Part shown: one piece after another, positions 49,945 through 58,204 of the stretch
How positions within the stretch are numbered: the first letter of the stretch is position 1
Layout of the letters: each line of letters opens with the position of its first letter
From: Bradyrhizobium jicamae
Lineage (GTDB): Bacteria > Pseudomonadota > Alphaproteobacteria > Rhizobiales > Xanthobacteraceae
Direction of reading: 5' to 3'
DNA length: 64,000 nucleotides
NCBI RefSeq assembly: GCF_018130215.1
Contig: NZ_JAFCKQ010000034.1
Span: 1 to 64,000, forward strand
Translations under genes and position numbers: made by a program
Notes under the pieces: model-generated
Seen by the model: the letters and a program-made list of their open reading frames with translations, nothing else
Told to the model about the DNA's origin: nothing
Databases searched by the model: none

Positions 49945-50647
49945 GATCGCGACCCGCACCGAGACCGGGCTCAGCGTCGCCAAGGTCATGACCACCGCCT
50001 TGGCGCCGTACAGGATCATCGAGGGCTGGCCCCGGCTCGATCTCATCAACGACACGCCAGAACGGAAACTGACGTGGGTCGACAGCAACGGCGAGCTGAC
50101 CGTGCTGCGCACCACCACCGACAAGGCCAAGAGGTGGGAGTTGAACTGTCAAGCCTATGCGTTGCAGGGAGCCATGCCGGACATGCCCGAGATCATCGCC
50201 GCGCACAAGGTCGTCGACCACGCCATCAAGACGTTGCCGACCTACCGCGAGCGCAAGATGCTGGCCGGCATGCTGCTCGACGGGCTCGGCATCAAGGCCG
50301 AGGAAGCATCAGCGACCTATGCGGAGGCCCTTGCATGGACGCTGGAGCACGTCGCGCCGGGTGAAGAGGAAAGGCACCGGAGGACAGCCGACTGCATCGA
50401 CCACATCCCGGCGCCAGCCATTGCCGCGGCGATCGACTGGCTCTGGCGCAACCATGCGGAGACCTACGGCAGGCCGCCGCCAATCCACTTGGTGCTGGAG
50501 AAGTGCACGAAGTTCCGCGCAGAGCTGTGTCGGGTACGGCATCGCATCGCCGACTACGGGCACGCGCACAAGCGGCTCGGCCAGCTCATCACCGCCACCA
50601 ACGGCGACATACCGGACGTCGCCGACGACGCTGATGTGCCGTTCTGA
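49937..50647 (+). CDS. Hypothetical protein of the replication module
   Basis: The product has 236 residues, overlapping the initiator gene by 8 bases, so translation is coupled. It is mostly helical (VDHAIKTLPTYRERKMLAGM, then AAAIDWLWRNHAETYGRPPP). It contains a possible DNA-contact stretch KCTKFRAELCRVRHRIADYG. By position it could be a helicase loader or an auxiliary replication factor, but no AAA motif is present. No family is recognised. Confidence 0.6.
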   Translation: MTEIATRTETGLSVAKVMTTALAPYRIIEGWPRLDLINDTPERKLTWVDSNGELTVLRTTTDKAKRWELNCQAYALQGAMPDMPEIIAAHKVVDHAIKTLPTYRERKMLAGMLLDGLGIKAEEASATYAEALAWTLEHVAPGEEERHRRTADCIDHIPAPAIAAAIDWLWRNHAETYGRPPPIHLVLEKCTKFRAELCRVRHRIADYGHAHKRLGQLITATNGDIPDVADDADVPF

Positions 50648-51103
50648 GGAAAAGCGGCCCCAGCACGAGGTGGTGGTTCGGTGCTGGGGCCGCCGTGAGG
50701 CGGGTTGCCCGAGGTGGGGGCCAGGATGACAACCCGCGAACACGATAGGCTGAGGGGCGCCCAGGTGGCAACGGCTCAGGGGGGAGGTGGTGGGGAAATC
50801 CGCGACCACACACCCCCTCGCCCCTGAATATTTTACTTCGACCGTCATCGAAGCGTGCCGGTCACCCCTTTTGCTGATGCAACCTACGATACACAAAAAC
50901 CGCGCGCGCGAGATGCTGAGACAACATACTGTGCCGGTCACCCCATCGGCTGGTTCTCGCGCTAAGAGCGGTGACAAGGAAAGTGGTCGAGGGTAGTCGT
51001 CGCGCTTGCAGAAGGCTGGCGGCACTGCCGAGGGATACCCTTGAATACAAGCACGGACGGTGTTACGTGTAGCTCAACCGACATTGAGATAACCGTAACA
51101 GGC
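50648..51103. promoter_or_regulatory. Gap with two direct repeats related to the iterons
   Basis: This 455-base gene-free gap holds two exact copies of GTGCCGGTCACCCC at 50855-50868 and 50931-50944. Their TGCCGGTCA core is the same nine bases as the half-site of the palindrome in the initiator gene. They precede the serine recombinase gene and may be initiator or repressor sites. Confidence 0.5.
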
Positions 51104-51796
51104 ATGGTCGCCATGACAAACACCGGCAAGTTCGTCTGCTACTACCGCGTATCTACTGTACGCCAAGGCAAATCCGGCCTTGGCCTTGAGGCGCAAAAGC
51201 ATGCCGTCACCGAGTTCCTCAACGGCGGCGATTGGTCGATCGTCGGCGAGTTCACCGAGATCGAGAGCGGCAAGCGGTCCGATCGGACGGCTTTGGGCAA
51301 GGCGCTTGCCATGTGCCGCCTGCACGGCGCCAAGTTGGTGATTGCCAAGCTGGATCGATTGAGCCGCAACGCGGCGTTTCTGTTGAATCTGCGGGATAGC
51401 GGCGTCGACTTCGTTTGTGCCGACATGCCGAACGCGAACAAGCTGACGGTCGGCATCATGGCCATGGTTGCCGAAGACGAGGCCGAGCGCATATCAGATA
51501 GAACCAGAAAGGCACTGGCCGCAGCAAAGCGGCGCGGCGTCACGCTTGGCGGTTTCCGTGGCAAGGTGCCAACAGCAAAGCACCGTGCGCTGTCTGCGGA
51601 GGCCCGCCAGCGCGCGGCCAGTAACCGGGCCTCTGATATTGGTCCCGTCATTGCAGAGCTGCAGGCGGCCGGGAAAACGAGCCTGCGGGACATCGCGGCT
51701 GGACTCAATGCGCAGGGTATTCCGACATCGCGCGGCAACGGCGCGTGGACTGCAGTGCAGGTCGCGCGTGTGCTGGCGCGGCTGTCATGGGAATAG
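51104..51796 (+). CDS. Serine recombinase (resolvase/invertase family)
   Basis: The product has 230 residues from ATG 51104, or 51113. The catalytic serine is in VCYYRVSTVRQGKSGLGLEA. Further motifs are TEIESGKRSDRTALGKALAM, LVIAKLDRLSRNAAFLLNLR and GIMAMVAEDEAERISDRTRK, the end of the catalytic domain. A helical C-terminal DNA-binding part (SLRDIAAGLNAQGIPTSRGN) resembles recombinase domains. The element already has a tyrosine integrase, so this may resolve multimers or invert DNA. An HTH gene follows at once. Confidence 0.88.
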   Translation: MVAMTNTGKFVCYYRVSTVRQGKSGLGLEAQKHAVTEFLNGGDWSIVGEFTEIESGKRSDRTALGKALAMCRLHGAKLVIAKLDRLSRNAAFLLNLRDSGVDFVCADMPNANKLTVGIMAMVAEDEAERISDRTRKALAAAKRRGVTLGGFRGKVPTAKHRALSAEARQRAASNRASDIGPVIAELQAAGKTSLRDIAAGLNAQGIPTSRGNGAWTAVQVARVLARLSWE

Positions 51797-51801
51797 TCAT
51801 C

Positions 51802-52005
51802 ATGAAGTCGCCACGCGCTCTGCGCTATCCCGGCCGGCGACCGGGCTACACCCGTGCTCAGCTGGAGTTAGTGCGGAAAATGCTCGACGAGGACGCCACC
51901 GTTGTCGAGATCGCCTTGGCGACCGGTCTCTCCAAGCCTTGCGTTTATCGCATTCGGCGCGATCCTGCCGCTGCAGAGGCCTCGCTCGCAAAGTGGGGTG
52001 ATTGA
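51802..52005 (+). CDS. Small helix-turn-helix protein
   Basis: The product has 67 residues from ATG 51802; an ATG at 51787 inside the recombinase end would add five residues and couple translation. It reads RRPGYTRAQLELVRKMLDED, then ATVVEIALATGLSKPCVYRI, a Hin-type HTH_7 domain. It looks like the DNA-binding tail of a serine recombinase encoded separately. It may be a regulator or a partner of the preceding protein. Confidence 0.7.
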   Translation: MKSPRALRYPGRRPGYTRAQLELVRKMLDEDATVVEIALATGLSKPCVYRIRRDPAAAEASLAKWGD

Positions 52006-52056
52006 TCTCGCCCTCGATCTCGACGGGCCGCGCCTTGAGCGAGGGCCTTGTCGATT

Positions 52057-52248
52057 TCAGTAGCCGAACAGCCGGTGTCCCGCTGGGCCGGTGAAGAAGG
52101 TCCAGATGAGCCACCCGATAACGATTCCGAAAAGGCACATCATCACGAGCCGCGGTATGCCGTCGCTGTCGCGCGCTAGTGGCCGCCCCACCAGCCAAAG
52201 CCCCACGGCGATAGCAATCGCGACGACCCATGCAATGATGAGTAGCAT
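52057..52248 (-). CDS. Small two-helix membrane protein
   Basis: The product has 63 residues from ATG 52248: helix 1 LLIIAWVVAIAIAVGLWLVG, a short polar loop, and helix 2 LVMMCLFGIVIGWLIWTFFT. The size and two helices fit a holin or a small superinfection-related membrane protein in a phage-like element, but nothing proves it. It is on the opposite strand from its neighbours. Confidence 0.55.
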   Translation of the reverse strand: MLLIIAWVVAIAIAVGLWLVGRPLARDSDGIPRLVMMCLFGIVIGWLIWTFFTGPAGHRLFGY

Positions 52249-52623
52249 TTGGTGAATCCCCCTCGAAGACCCGGTCAACACTAACGGCACCAACAGCTGC
52301 GGAGCTAGAGCCCCTCCCCCTCGATCAACCGCCCCGCCCGCCCCGCGCCGAGCCCGCCCATGCGCTGGCCGATCCTGGCCGTGCCGGAGAGACCGGAGCC
52401 TCGTCAGGCCTCCCACCGACCTCCCCCGCAAATCCTAGAGGGCCGGAACCCTACACCATTTCGGTTTATTAGCAAAATATAACTTGGGATTATGTTCCTC
52501 TGCGCTTATATTCTTCTTTGAAAGCCCTTGTATCGCCCTTCACAAATAGCCGCGCCGATGGGCGTTGCGGCCGGCGCTAGAGCTGTATTTCGCTCAGTGG
52601 CGCGCTCAGTGAGAACAGTCACC
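52249..52623. other. Gap upstream of the terminase operon
   Basis: About 375 bases, with an AT-rich stretch around 52450-52520 that contrasts with the GC-rich surroundings and probably holds the promoter of the rightward operon. No gene is recognised; a long minus-strand frame here is the extension of the membrane protein gene. Confidence 0.4.
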
Positions 52624-53028
52624 ATGTCATCGCGTCATCCCACCGCGCTCAGTGCACGGTCGCACGACCGCGCCGCTCGCAAGCGCAACAGGCGTGACAC
52701 CGTTGCACTGCGCCGGGCCACCGCTGGCGATCTGCAGGCCCAGCGCGCCAGCCTCGATCTGGGCCGATGGTTTCGAGCAACGGACGGCAGGCGAGATCAC
52801 GACGACGCCACCGTGGCCGCGATCAGGTACGCGCAGGAGTTGATCAGGCGGGCGCTGGAGCGGCGCCAGCATGTCGACGGCGTACTGATCGAGCGCCTGC
52901 GGCTCGCCACTGGCCGGCTAGAACTACACGTGGAAGCCGGCCGCCTGCGGCTTCACCCTGATGTCTTGATCGAGGTCCGCATGGTCGCGGCCGAGATCGC
53001 AGCGCAGCTGTTCCAGAGCGCCACCTAG
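52624..53028 (+). CDS. Hypothetical phage-type protein, basic N-terminus
   Basis: The product has 134 residues from ATG 52624 (the frame is open upstream). The first 40 residues are very basic (SHDRAARKRNRRDTVALRRA), the rest helical (ATVAAIRYAQELIRRALERR). It precedes the small terminase candidate by 38 bases. It could be a DNA-binding packaging accessory, but no family is recognised. Confidence 0.5.
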   Translation: MSSRHPTALSARSHDRAARKRNRRDTVALRRATAGDLQAQRASLDLGRWFRATDGRRDHDDATVAAIRYAQELIRRALERRQHVDGVLIERLRLATGRLELHVEAGRLRLHPDVLIEVRMVAAEIAAQLFQSAT

Positions 53029-53066
53029 CACAACACGCATCAACCTAAACGACCGGAGGCCCGCCC

Positions 53067-53441
53067 ATGGCGACCGACGACGAAACCCTATTGACCGGTG
53101 CCGAGCGCAAGCGAGCCGGCGGCCTTGAAGGTTCGCGCCGGGCGAAGGAAGTGCCTGCTGAGATCGCGAAGCAGCGCGAGGAGCTGGCGCAGCGGTTGGC
53201 GGCTGATCTCGGCCGCCCGGCAACGGCGATCGACGGGGTGGCCATCGAACAGCTGGCCAGCTTGGTAACAGAGGCCCGGCGCCTTGAAGCGCGCGGCCGG
53301 TGGACGAAGGCAATGGAGATCCGGCACGAGATCGCGATCGCCATCAAAAGCACGGGCCTTCGTCCGGAGCCGCCAGTAGCGGCGAAGTCCCAGCCGGAAT
53401 CGATGGCCGATTACCTGAAGCGCACGGCTGAAGCGTCATGA
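53067..53441 (+). CDS. Candidate small terminase subunit
   Basis: The product has 124 residues, directly upstream of the large terminase gene with an ATGA overlap, the usual place of the small subunit. The content is helical and charged (GLEGSRRAKEVPAEIAKQRE, IEQLASLVTEARRLEARGRW) without a clear HTH. The call rests on position and size; the sequence itself is not diagnostic. Confidence 0.5.
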   Translation: MATDDETLLTGAERKRAGGLEGSRRAKEVPAEIAKQREELAQRLAADLGRPATAIDGVAIEQLASLVTEARRLEARGRWTKAMEIRHEIAIAIKSTGLRPEPPVAAKSQPESMADYLKRTAEAS

Positions 53442-54961
53442 TCGAGATCCCCAACATCGTCGCCAGCATGGAGCACCCCGGTCTGTTCAGGACATGGTTT
53501 GACGGCGCGAGCTGGAACGGGTGGAAGTCCATCGCCAAGGCGACCAACGGCTTGCCGATGTCGCCTGCGGATGTGGCCTTCTTCAAGTCCGTTGCCGGTG
53601 GTCGCGAGCCACCGAAACGCAGGCCCCGCGAGATCTACGTTTTGGGCGGGCGGCGAGCTGGGAAAGACTCGTACACTTCCGGCGTAGCAGCCCACACAGC
53701 CGCGAGCTTCAATCCACGCGGAATACTGCGACCAGGTGAACGTGCTGTCGTAGTTTGCGTCGCGGTAGACAAGGATCAAGGACGGATCATTTGGAACTAT
53801 TGCCGCGCCTTCTTTGAGCGGATCAAGCCGTTCTCCGCCATGGTCACGAGACTAGCGGAGAGCGACAACATCATCGAGCTGTGCAATCAGGTCGATGTCA
53901 TCGTGATGTCCGGTGCGCGTCCCGCTGCGCTGCGCGGTCGACCGATCCTCCTGGCCGTACTGGACGAATGTGCACACTTCCAATCAGGCGATGGAGCCAC
54001 CTCTGACTCCGAATTGCACGCCGCGATTTTGCCATCGATGGCGACGATACCGCAGGCCCAGCTGATCGGCATATCGACGCCACACCGGCGGGACGGCCTA
54101 CTGTTCAATCAGTGGCGCCGATATTTCGGGCGCGACACCGACGACGTGGTGGTGATCCAAGCGGCGAGTCACGTTCTCAACCCGTCGCTCGACACTCGCG
54201 ATCGTGATCGGCAACTGCAAGAAGATCCCGCCCGGGCACAGGCCGAGTGGTTCGCGCTGTGGCGCGACGACTTGGTTTCATTCATCGATCCGGCGACGGT
54301 CGACCGTGCCGTTGTAGCGGGTCGGATTGAGCTGCCGCCCTCGCCCGGCATCCAGTACACCGCAGGCGTCGACCCGTCCGGTGGCTCCAGCGACAGCATG
54401 ACACTGGCAATCGCGCATGCTGATGGCGAGCGCGGGATTTTGGATCTGGTGCGCGAGTGGAAGCCGCCCTTCTCGCCGGATCTGGTGTGCCGCGAGATCG
54501 CTGAAATCTGCCGCCGCTACGGCACGACAACAGTGCTTGGAGACAACTACGGTGGCGAGTGGCCGAAGGAGCGCTTCCGAGCCCATGGCATCGATTACCA
54601 GCTTGCCGGCAAGTCACGCTCCGATCTCTATCTGACCTTGCTGCCGGCGTTGAACACGCCGGGCCGGATCGAGTTGTTGGATCATAAGCGGCTCACCGCG
54701 CAACTCTGCGGATTGGAGCGGCGCACCACCAGATCCGGCAAAGACTCCGTAGACCATCCGAGCGGAGGCCATGACGACGTCATCAACGCCGCCGCGATCG
54801 CGCTTGTCGGCGCGGCTCTGGCGCCGCAGGGCGCGGCCTGGGGTTGGCTGGAGTACATGCGCCGCGAGTGCATCAAGGCTGGCCTCGATCCGGATCGCCT
54901 TCCCAACACCGACTACGACGACGTGCGAGCACCGGCGCCCGATTGGGGCTGGCGCTTCTAA
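53438..54961 (+). CDS. Terminase large subunit
   Basis: The product has 507 residues. The ATPase domain has Walker A in YVLGGRRAGKDS and Walker B in LLAVLDECAHFQSG, followed by the coupling motif LIGISTPHRRDG. The nuclease domain (RNase H fold) starts with YTAGVDPSGGSSDSMTLAIA, with an Asp as metal ligand, and ends with PSGGHDDVINAAAIAL, the third acidic cluster. It would cut and pump DNA into a capsid. No portal or capsid gene follows. The start overlaps the previous stop. Confidence 0.9.
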   Translation: MIEIPNIVASMEHPGLFRTWFDGASWNGWKSIAKATNGLPMSPADVAFFKSVAGGREPPKRRPREIYVLGGRRAGKDSYTSGVAAHTAASFNPRGILRPGERAVVVCVAVDKDQGRIIWNYCRAFFERIKPFSAMVTRLAESDNIIELCNQVDVIVMSGARPAALRGRPILLAVLDECAHFQSGDGATSDSELHAAILPSMATIPQAQLIGISTPHRRDGLLFNQWRRYFGRDTDDVVVIQAASHVLNPSLDTRDRDRQLQEDPARAQAEWFALWRDDLVSFIDPATVDRAVVAGRIELPPSPGIQYTAGVDPSGGSSDSMTLAIAHADGERGILDLVREWKPPFSPDLVCREIAEICRRYGTTTVLGDNYGGEWPKERFRAHGIDYQLAGKSRSDLYLTLLPALNTPGRIELLDHKRLTAQLCGLERRTTRSGKDSVDHPSGGHDDVINAAAIALVGAALAPQGAAWGWLEYMRRECIKAGLDPDRLPNTDYDDVRAPAPDWGWRF

Positions 54962-54974
54962 AGGAGAACGCAAA

Positions 54975-55484
54975 ATGGACACCTACAACACCATCAACCG
55001 TGCTCGCATCGAACAGGCCGAGGATGCCCGCGCGGAGATCGAAGCCAGAGTCGCCCGGATGTCCAAGGCCGAGGTAGACGCAGAACTGATGCGCTTGCCG
55101 GCCTCACCGGAGACCGACGCAGACATCATCGCCCGCGCTACGCTGATGCAGCGCCGCCTCGATCTTGAGGCCGCGAAGCAGACTCCGAAGATCGACCCCG
55201 CCGAGGAGGCTAGATTGGTCGACATCTTCATTCCGGCAGGTTGTGACATCGGATGCATGCAGGACGGCACCAGCGGTAACGCGGGCCGGTTCTATTATCG
55301 CAGGCAACACGCCGATGGCCGGTGGATGATCCGGGCACCTTGGAACTGTTGGCTGGCGGTCATCTCCGGCCGTGTGAACACCGCAGGCCTCGGCGCTCAT
55401 GAGTGGACAGCCGCCAATTCACATCTGGTCCAGCGTCTTCCTGTCGCGCCACGATCCAACGAAGTAGCGATGGGGCCGAGATGA
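54975..55484 (+). CDS. Hypothetical phage-type protein of 169 residues
   Basis: AAGGAG precedes ATG 54975. The N-terminal half is helical (IEQAEDARAEIEARVARMSK); the C-terminal half is beta-rich with three cysteines (FIPAGCDIGCMQDG, RAPWNCWLAVISG). It lies 13 bases after the terminase and overlaps the next gene by four bases. The place corresponds to a portal or head gene in phages, but the size and sequence do not fit. No family is recognised. Confidence 0.6.
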   Translation: MDTYNTINRARIEQAEDARAEIEARVARMSKAEVDAELMRLPASPETDADIIARATLMQRRLDLEAAKQTPKIDPAEEARLVDIFIPAGCDIGCMQDGTSGNAGRFYYRRQHADGRWMIRAPWNCWLAVISGRVNTAGLGAHEWTAANSHLVQRLPVAPRSNEVAMGPR

Positions 55485-55669
55485 TCACCCTTATCGCACC
55501 CGACGACGCCGCCGTATTCCGGAGGATCACCCTGTCTTCCGGTCACACGGTGCGGCCACGGTTCAGCGAGCACGCCACAACGGTCATCGTTGCAGCCGAA
55601 GCTGACGCCGTCGAGCTCGAGGCTGAGGGTTGGACTCGCGTCAAGTACACCAGGAGGTTCATGCCATGA
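55481..55669 (+). CDS. Small phage-type protein of 62 residues
   Basis: It starts at the ATGA overlap 55481 and ends in another overlap with the next gene. The product (MITLIAPDDAAVFRRITLSS, then VEADAVELEAEGW-like sequence) is a short beta/alpha protein. Small proteins of this sort (ending with EGW) often occur among phage head-completion genes; this is only a resemblance. Confidence 0.55.
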   Translation: MITLIAPDDAAVFRRITLSSGHTVRPRFSEHATTVIVAAEADAVELEAEGWTRVKYTRRFMP

Positions 55670-56061
55670 TCTACCGCGATATCCCCAACCACGAAGCAGC
55701 GCGCGACTGCGCAAAACGCCATGCTCACGCCGTCGGGCTCAACGTTGATGAGCACCGCACTCGCATCGTGTTCGGCGAGGTGACGGTCGGCGAGTTCGGC
55801 CGCCTCATGGTCGAGCACCTGACAGCGCAGGACCTGCTCACCTTACACGCCGTTCCGATCAAGCTCACCGAGATCGACCGCGATCTCCGCGGCGCGATCG
55901 TCAACGCCTCTGCGGCCTTCGCGGCGGCCACCAGCGCCGAGGAGCAGGTAAAGCAGAAGGAGCTGATCGGCATCCTGATCGCATCGATAGCTCACCGGCA
56001 CCCCGCTGTTGGCGCGACCATTCGCGAGATCAAAATCCGCGAGAGATACGCGGCTCTATGA
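55666..56061 (+). CDS. Hypothetical phage-type protein of 131 residues
   Basis: It starts at ATG 55666, overlapping the previous stop. The sequence is mixed alpha/beta: IYRDIPNHEAARDCAKRHAH, VTVGEFGRLMVEHLTAQDLL, then a long helix with EEQVKQKELIGILIASIAHR. No motif is recognised. The tight spacing in the run 53067-56590 shows it is co-transcribed with the terminase. Confidence 0.55.
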   Translation: MIYRDIPNHEAARDCAKRHAHAVGLNVDEHRTRIVFGEVTVGEFGRLMVEHLTAQDLLTLHAVPIKLTEIDRDLRGAIVNASAAFAAATSAEEQVKQKELIGILIASIAHRHPAVGATIREIKIRERYAAL

Positions 56062-56073
56062 GGAGAACACACC

Positions 56074-56391
56074 ATGACTATCAGATTGCTCAACACGAAC
56101 AACCTGCCGGCGACCGGCATCAATCCGCCCGCCAACTGGCCAAACGGCAAGCAGTACTCGATCCCTGTGAGCGGCACCCTTGATGTCGCCGGCGTCGACG
56201 AAGCTGCGATGTTGGCAGGTCAGCACAATGGCGGGGCCGGCTTCTTCATCGTCGGCGATTCGTCCGGCCCGACGTCGGCTCGCCCAGTCAACATCCGGAT
56301 TGGGTGGATGCATGTCGACACCACGCTCAACAAGACCGTGACGTTTGACGGCAGCACGTGGCGCGACCCCGCCACGGGCGCCGTGGTCTGA
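56074..56391 (+). CDS. Hypothetical beta-rich protein of 105 residues
   Basis: GAGGAG precedes ATG 56074. The protein begins MTIRLLNTNNLPATGINPPA and is rich in Gly, Asn, Thr and short strands (HNGGAGFFIVGDSSG, TVTFDGSTWRDPATGAVV). Composition resembles small phage head or decoration proteins, without a defined family. Confidence 0.55.
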   Translation: MTIRLLNTNNLPATGINPPANWPNGKQYSIPVSGTLDVAGVDEAAMLAGQHNGGAGFFIVGDSSGPTSARPVNIRIGWMHVDTTLNKTVTFDGSTWRDPATGAVV

Positions 56392-56407
56392 AGCAAGGAG
56401 TGAAACA

Positions 56408-56590
56408 ATGTCTGTAACAGTTGTGATGCTGCCGCCACCGGGCCAATTCCCTACTTTGGTTCATCTGCCTGACGGGAGTGTCGGCAAGATGATTGTCGAC
56501 CCCGTCACGAAGGTCACCCAGTTTGAAATCCCCGCCAAGTTCATTGGCGTGTTGCTGGGCGCCGGCTGGTCGGTGGTTCAGACCTCGTGA
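56408..56590 (+). CDS. Small beta-rich protein of 60 residues
   Basis: AAGGAG precedes ATG 56408 by about 8 bases. The product (MSVTVVMLPPPGQFPTLVHL, VGKMIVDPVTKVTQFEIPAK, LLGAGWSVVQTS) is probably a single small beta domain; its end (GAGW) is like the small protein at 55481. It closes the tightly packed rightward run. Confidence 0.5.
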   Translation: MSVTVVMLPPPGQFPTLVHLPDGSVGKMIVDPVTKVTQFEIPAKFIGVLLGAGWSVVQTS

Positions 56591-56638
56591 AAACACTGAG
56601 GCTTCGGCTTGACCGCCTGCAGGTCGAGCCGGCCCCGC

Positions 56639-56884
56639 ATGTCGACTCCGGAAGTAAGAGCGATATGTGCGGGCACCCTCCTCTTGCGCGGGGCCATTCT
56701 CCGCCTCGGCGCGCGCACGCGTCGAGTAAGAAAGACAACCTCCGCCGGCCTCGCGCAGCGCGCCATCGTTGCGGACAAGGTTGTCGTCGTGCGCGCACCA
56801 ATTGCTTTGCAGGAAAAAGACAATGGAACATGGAATAATCGCGGACTGGATCACCAACCGCGGGTTCGGTCTCATCAAGCCTGA
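56639..56884 (+). CDS. Possible small protein overlapping the cold-shock-like gene
   Basis: The frame from ATG 56639 gives STPEVRAICAGTLLLRGAIL, then GLAQRAIVADKVVVVRAPIA, which has coding-like composition. It has no clear ribosome site and overlaps the next gene by 62 bases. A competing frame from GTG 56587 starts KTLRLRLDRLQVEP but becomes Arg/Pro-rich nonsense; a frameshift between them is possible. Low confidence. Confidence 0.25.
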   Translation: MSTPEVRAICAGTLLLRGAILRLGARTRRVRKTTSAGLAQRAIVADKVVVVRAPIALQEKDNGTWNNRGLDHQPRVRSHQA

Positions 56885-57029
56885 TGCCGGCGGCGACTAT
56901 GTGTTCTGTCACATTACCATGATGCCGAGCGGCATCACGCCGGTCGCAGGCATGAGGGTGGCCTACAACATCATCGAGGGCACGCGGTCCGGCAAGCCGC
57001 GCGCCCGCGACGTGCAGGTGCTGTCGTGA
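56823..57029 (+). CDS. Divergent cold-shock-domain-like protein
   Basis: The product has 68 residues from ATG 56823: MEHGIIADWITNRGFGLIKP, then DYVFCHITMMPSGITPVAGM, ending KPRARDVQVLS. It has the layout of a cold-shock domain (W..NRGFGLI as RNP1, DYVFCHITM as RNP2) with unusual residues. It may bind single-stranded nucleic acid for the element. It ends the plus-strand block. Confidence 0.7.
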   Translation: MEHGIIADWITNRGFGLIKPDAGGDYVFCHITMMPSGITPVAGMRVAYNIIEGTRSGKPRARDVQVLS

Positions 57030-57053
57030 CCATCGATTTATATAAGATCCTGG

Positions 57054-58037
57054 CTACCCGATTACGTCGTTGGCAAAGGCAAGCAGACTTTGCGGGATCT
57101 CAAGACCTAGTTGTTTGGCGGTTTTTAGATTTACGACGAAATCGAACTTCGTGGACATTCTGACCGGCAGGTCCGCTGGCTTGATGCCAGCGAGAATTTT
57201 GCCGACCAAATCGGCCGCTGCGATGAGGTTATCCGCGTAGTCGTCGCCGTAGCTCATCAGACCGCCTCGTAATGCAAACTGGCGGCTAGTATAGATAGCT
57301 GGAATTTTATATCGTTCGGTCAGTGTCACTATCTTTTCGGCAAAGGCCGGGTCGAAAAAGGTCGGCTCTGAGCCAAGCATCAGTGCGCCAGCAGCGTTCT
57401 CCGCGAATGTCGCAAGAGCGGCCTCAAGCTGGGCATCAGTACGATATTCAATGACAATGAGCTGCCGCCTGAGTGCATCCGCTGCCGCCGTCAGGCGCTT
57501 CTTCTCCTCTTCGAATGACCAGAACCACCGGCCACCACTCAAATATGCGACCGTCGTTGCCGATGGAACGGCTTGGCACAGCAGATCGAGCCTTTTTGCC
57601 GCAAGCTCGGTGCCGAAGAACGCCACTCCAGTAACGTTCCCGCCGGGTCGGTTCAGGCTCTCGACGAGGCCCAACTTCACTGGATCCAGTCCGATGTTGA
57701 CGAAAACGACGGGAATTGTGGTTGTGGCGTGCCTTGCCTGCACCGCCGGACCGCCATTAGAAGCCACTATCACTGTTACCTTCTGACGATCAAAATCGCT
57801 CAGAATTTCACGCCATTGGCCAGGTGTCGTACCGCCGCGATAATCAATGACCACGTTCTGACGATCGATATATCCGGCTTTTTCCAAGCCTGTTGCGAAC
57901 GCATGAAAGCGGTCTTGGATCTTTGTTCCGAACCCCAATACCCCAATAACCGGCAACGCCGACCGCTGTGCGCGCCCCACAATCGGCCACGCGGCCGCAG
58001 CGCCGCCGAGCAGTGCGATGAATGTCCGTCGCCTCAT
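57054..58037 (-). CDS. ABC transporter substrate-binding protein (ABC_sub_bind family)
   Basis: The product has 327 residues from ATG 58037 with a twin-arginine signal (MRRRTFIALLGGAAAAWPIV, cleavage near GRAQ). Family segments are PVIGVLGFGTKIQDRFHAFA, IVASNGGPAVQARHATTTIP, VVFVNIGLDPVKLGLVESLN, RPGGNVTGV and, late, MSYGDDYADNLIAAADLVGK. Such orphan proteins without a permease are very numerous in Bradyrhizobium. Here it is cargo inside the element, transcribed against the phage genes. Ligand unknown. Confidence 0.9.
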   Translation of the reverse strand: MRRRTFIALLGGAAAAWPIVGRAQRSALPVIGVLGFGTKIQDRFHAFATGLEKAGYIDRQNVVIDYRGGTTPGQWREILSDFDRQKVTVIVASNGGPAVQARHATTTIPVVFVNIGLDPVKLGLVESLNRPGGNVTGVAFFGTELAAKRLDLLCQAVPSATTVAYLSGGRWFWSFEEEKKRLTAAADALRRQLIVIEYRTDAQLEAALATFAENAAGALMLGSEPTFFDPAFAEKIVTLTERYKIPAIYTSRQFALRGGLMSYGDDYADNLIAAADLVGKILAGIKPADLPVRMSTKFDFVVNLKTAKQLGLEIPQSLLAFANDVIG

Positions 58038-58204
58038 GCGTGCTCTCCGCGCGGAGCCCGGCCAGCAGAAACATACCATATTTTTGGGGCCTGCGGCGCG
58101 AAAGCGGCCTTGAGGGCCTCCAGCTGGCGCCCGTCAGGTTTTGGTCCTGCGCCGTCCGTCGGAAAATATTAACGGGCAGGGTGTGCGTGGTCTCCGCCGT
58201 CTAA

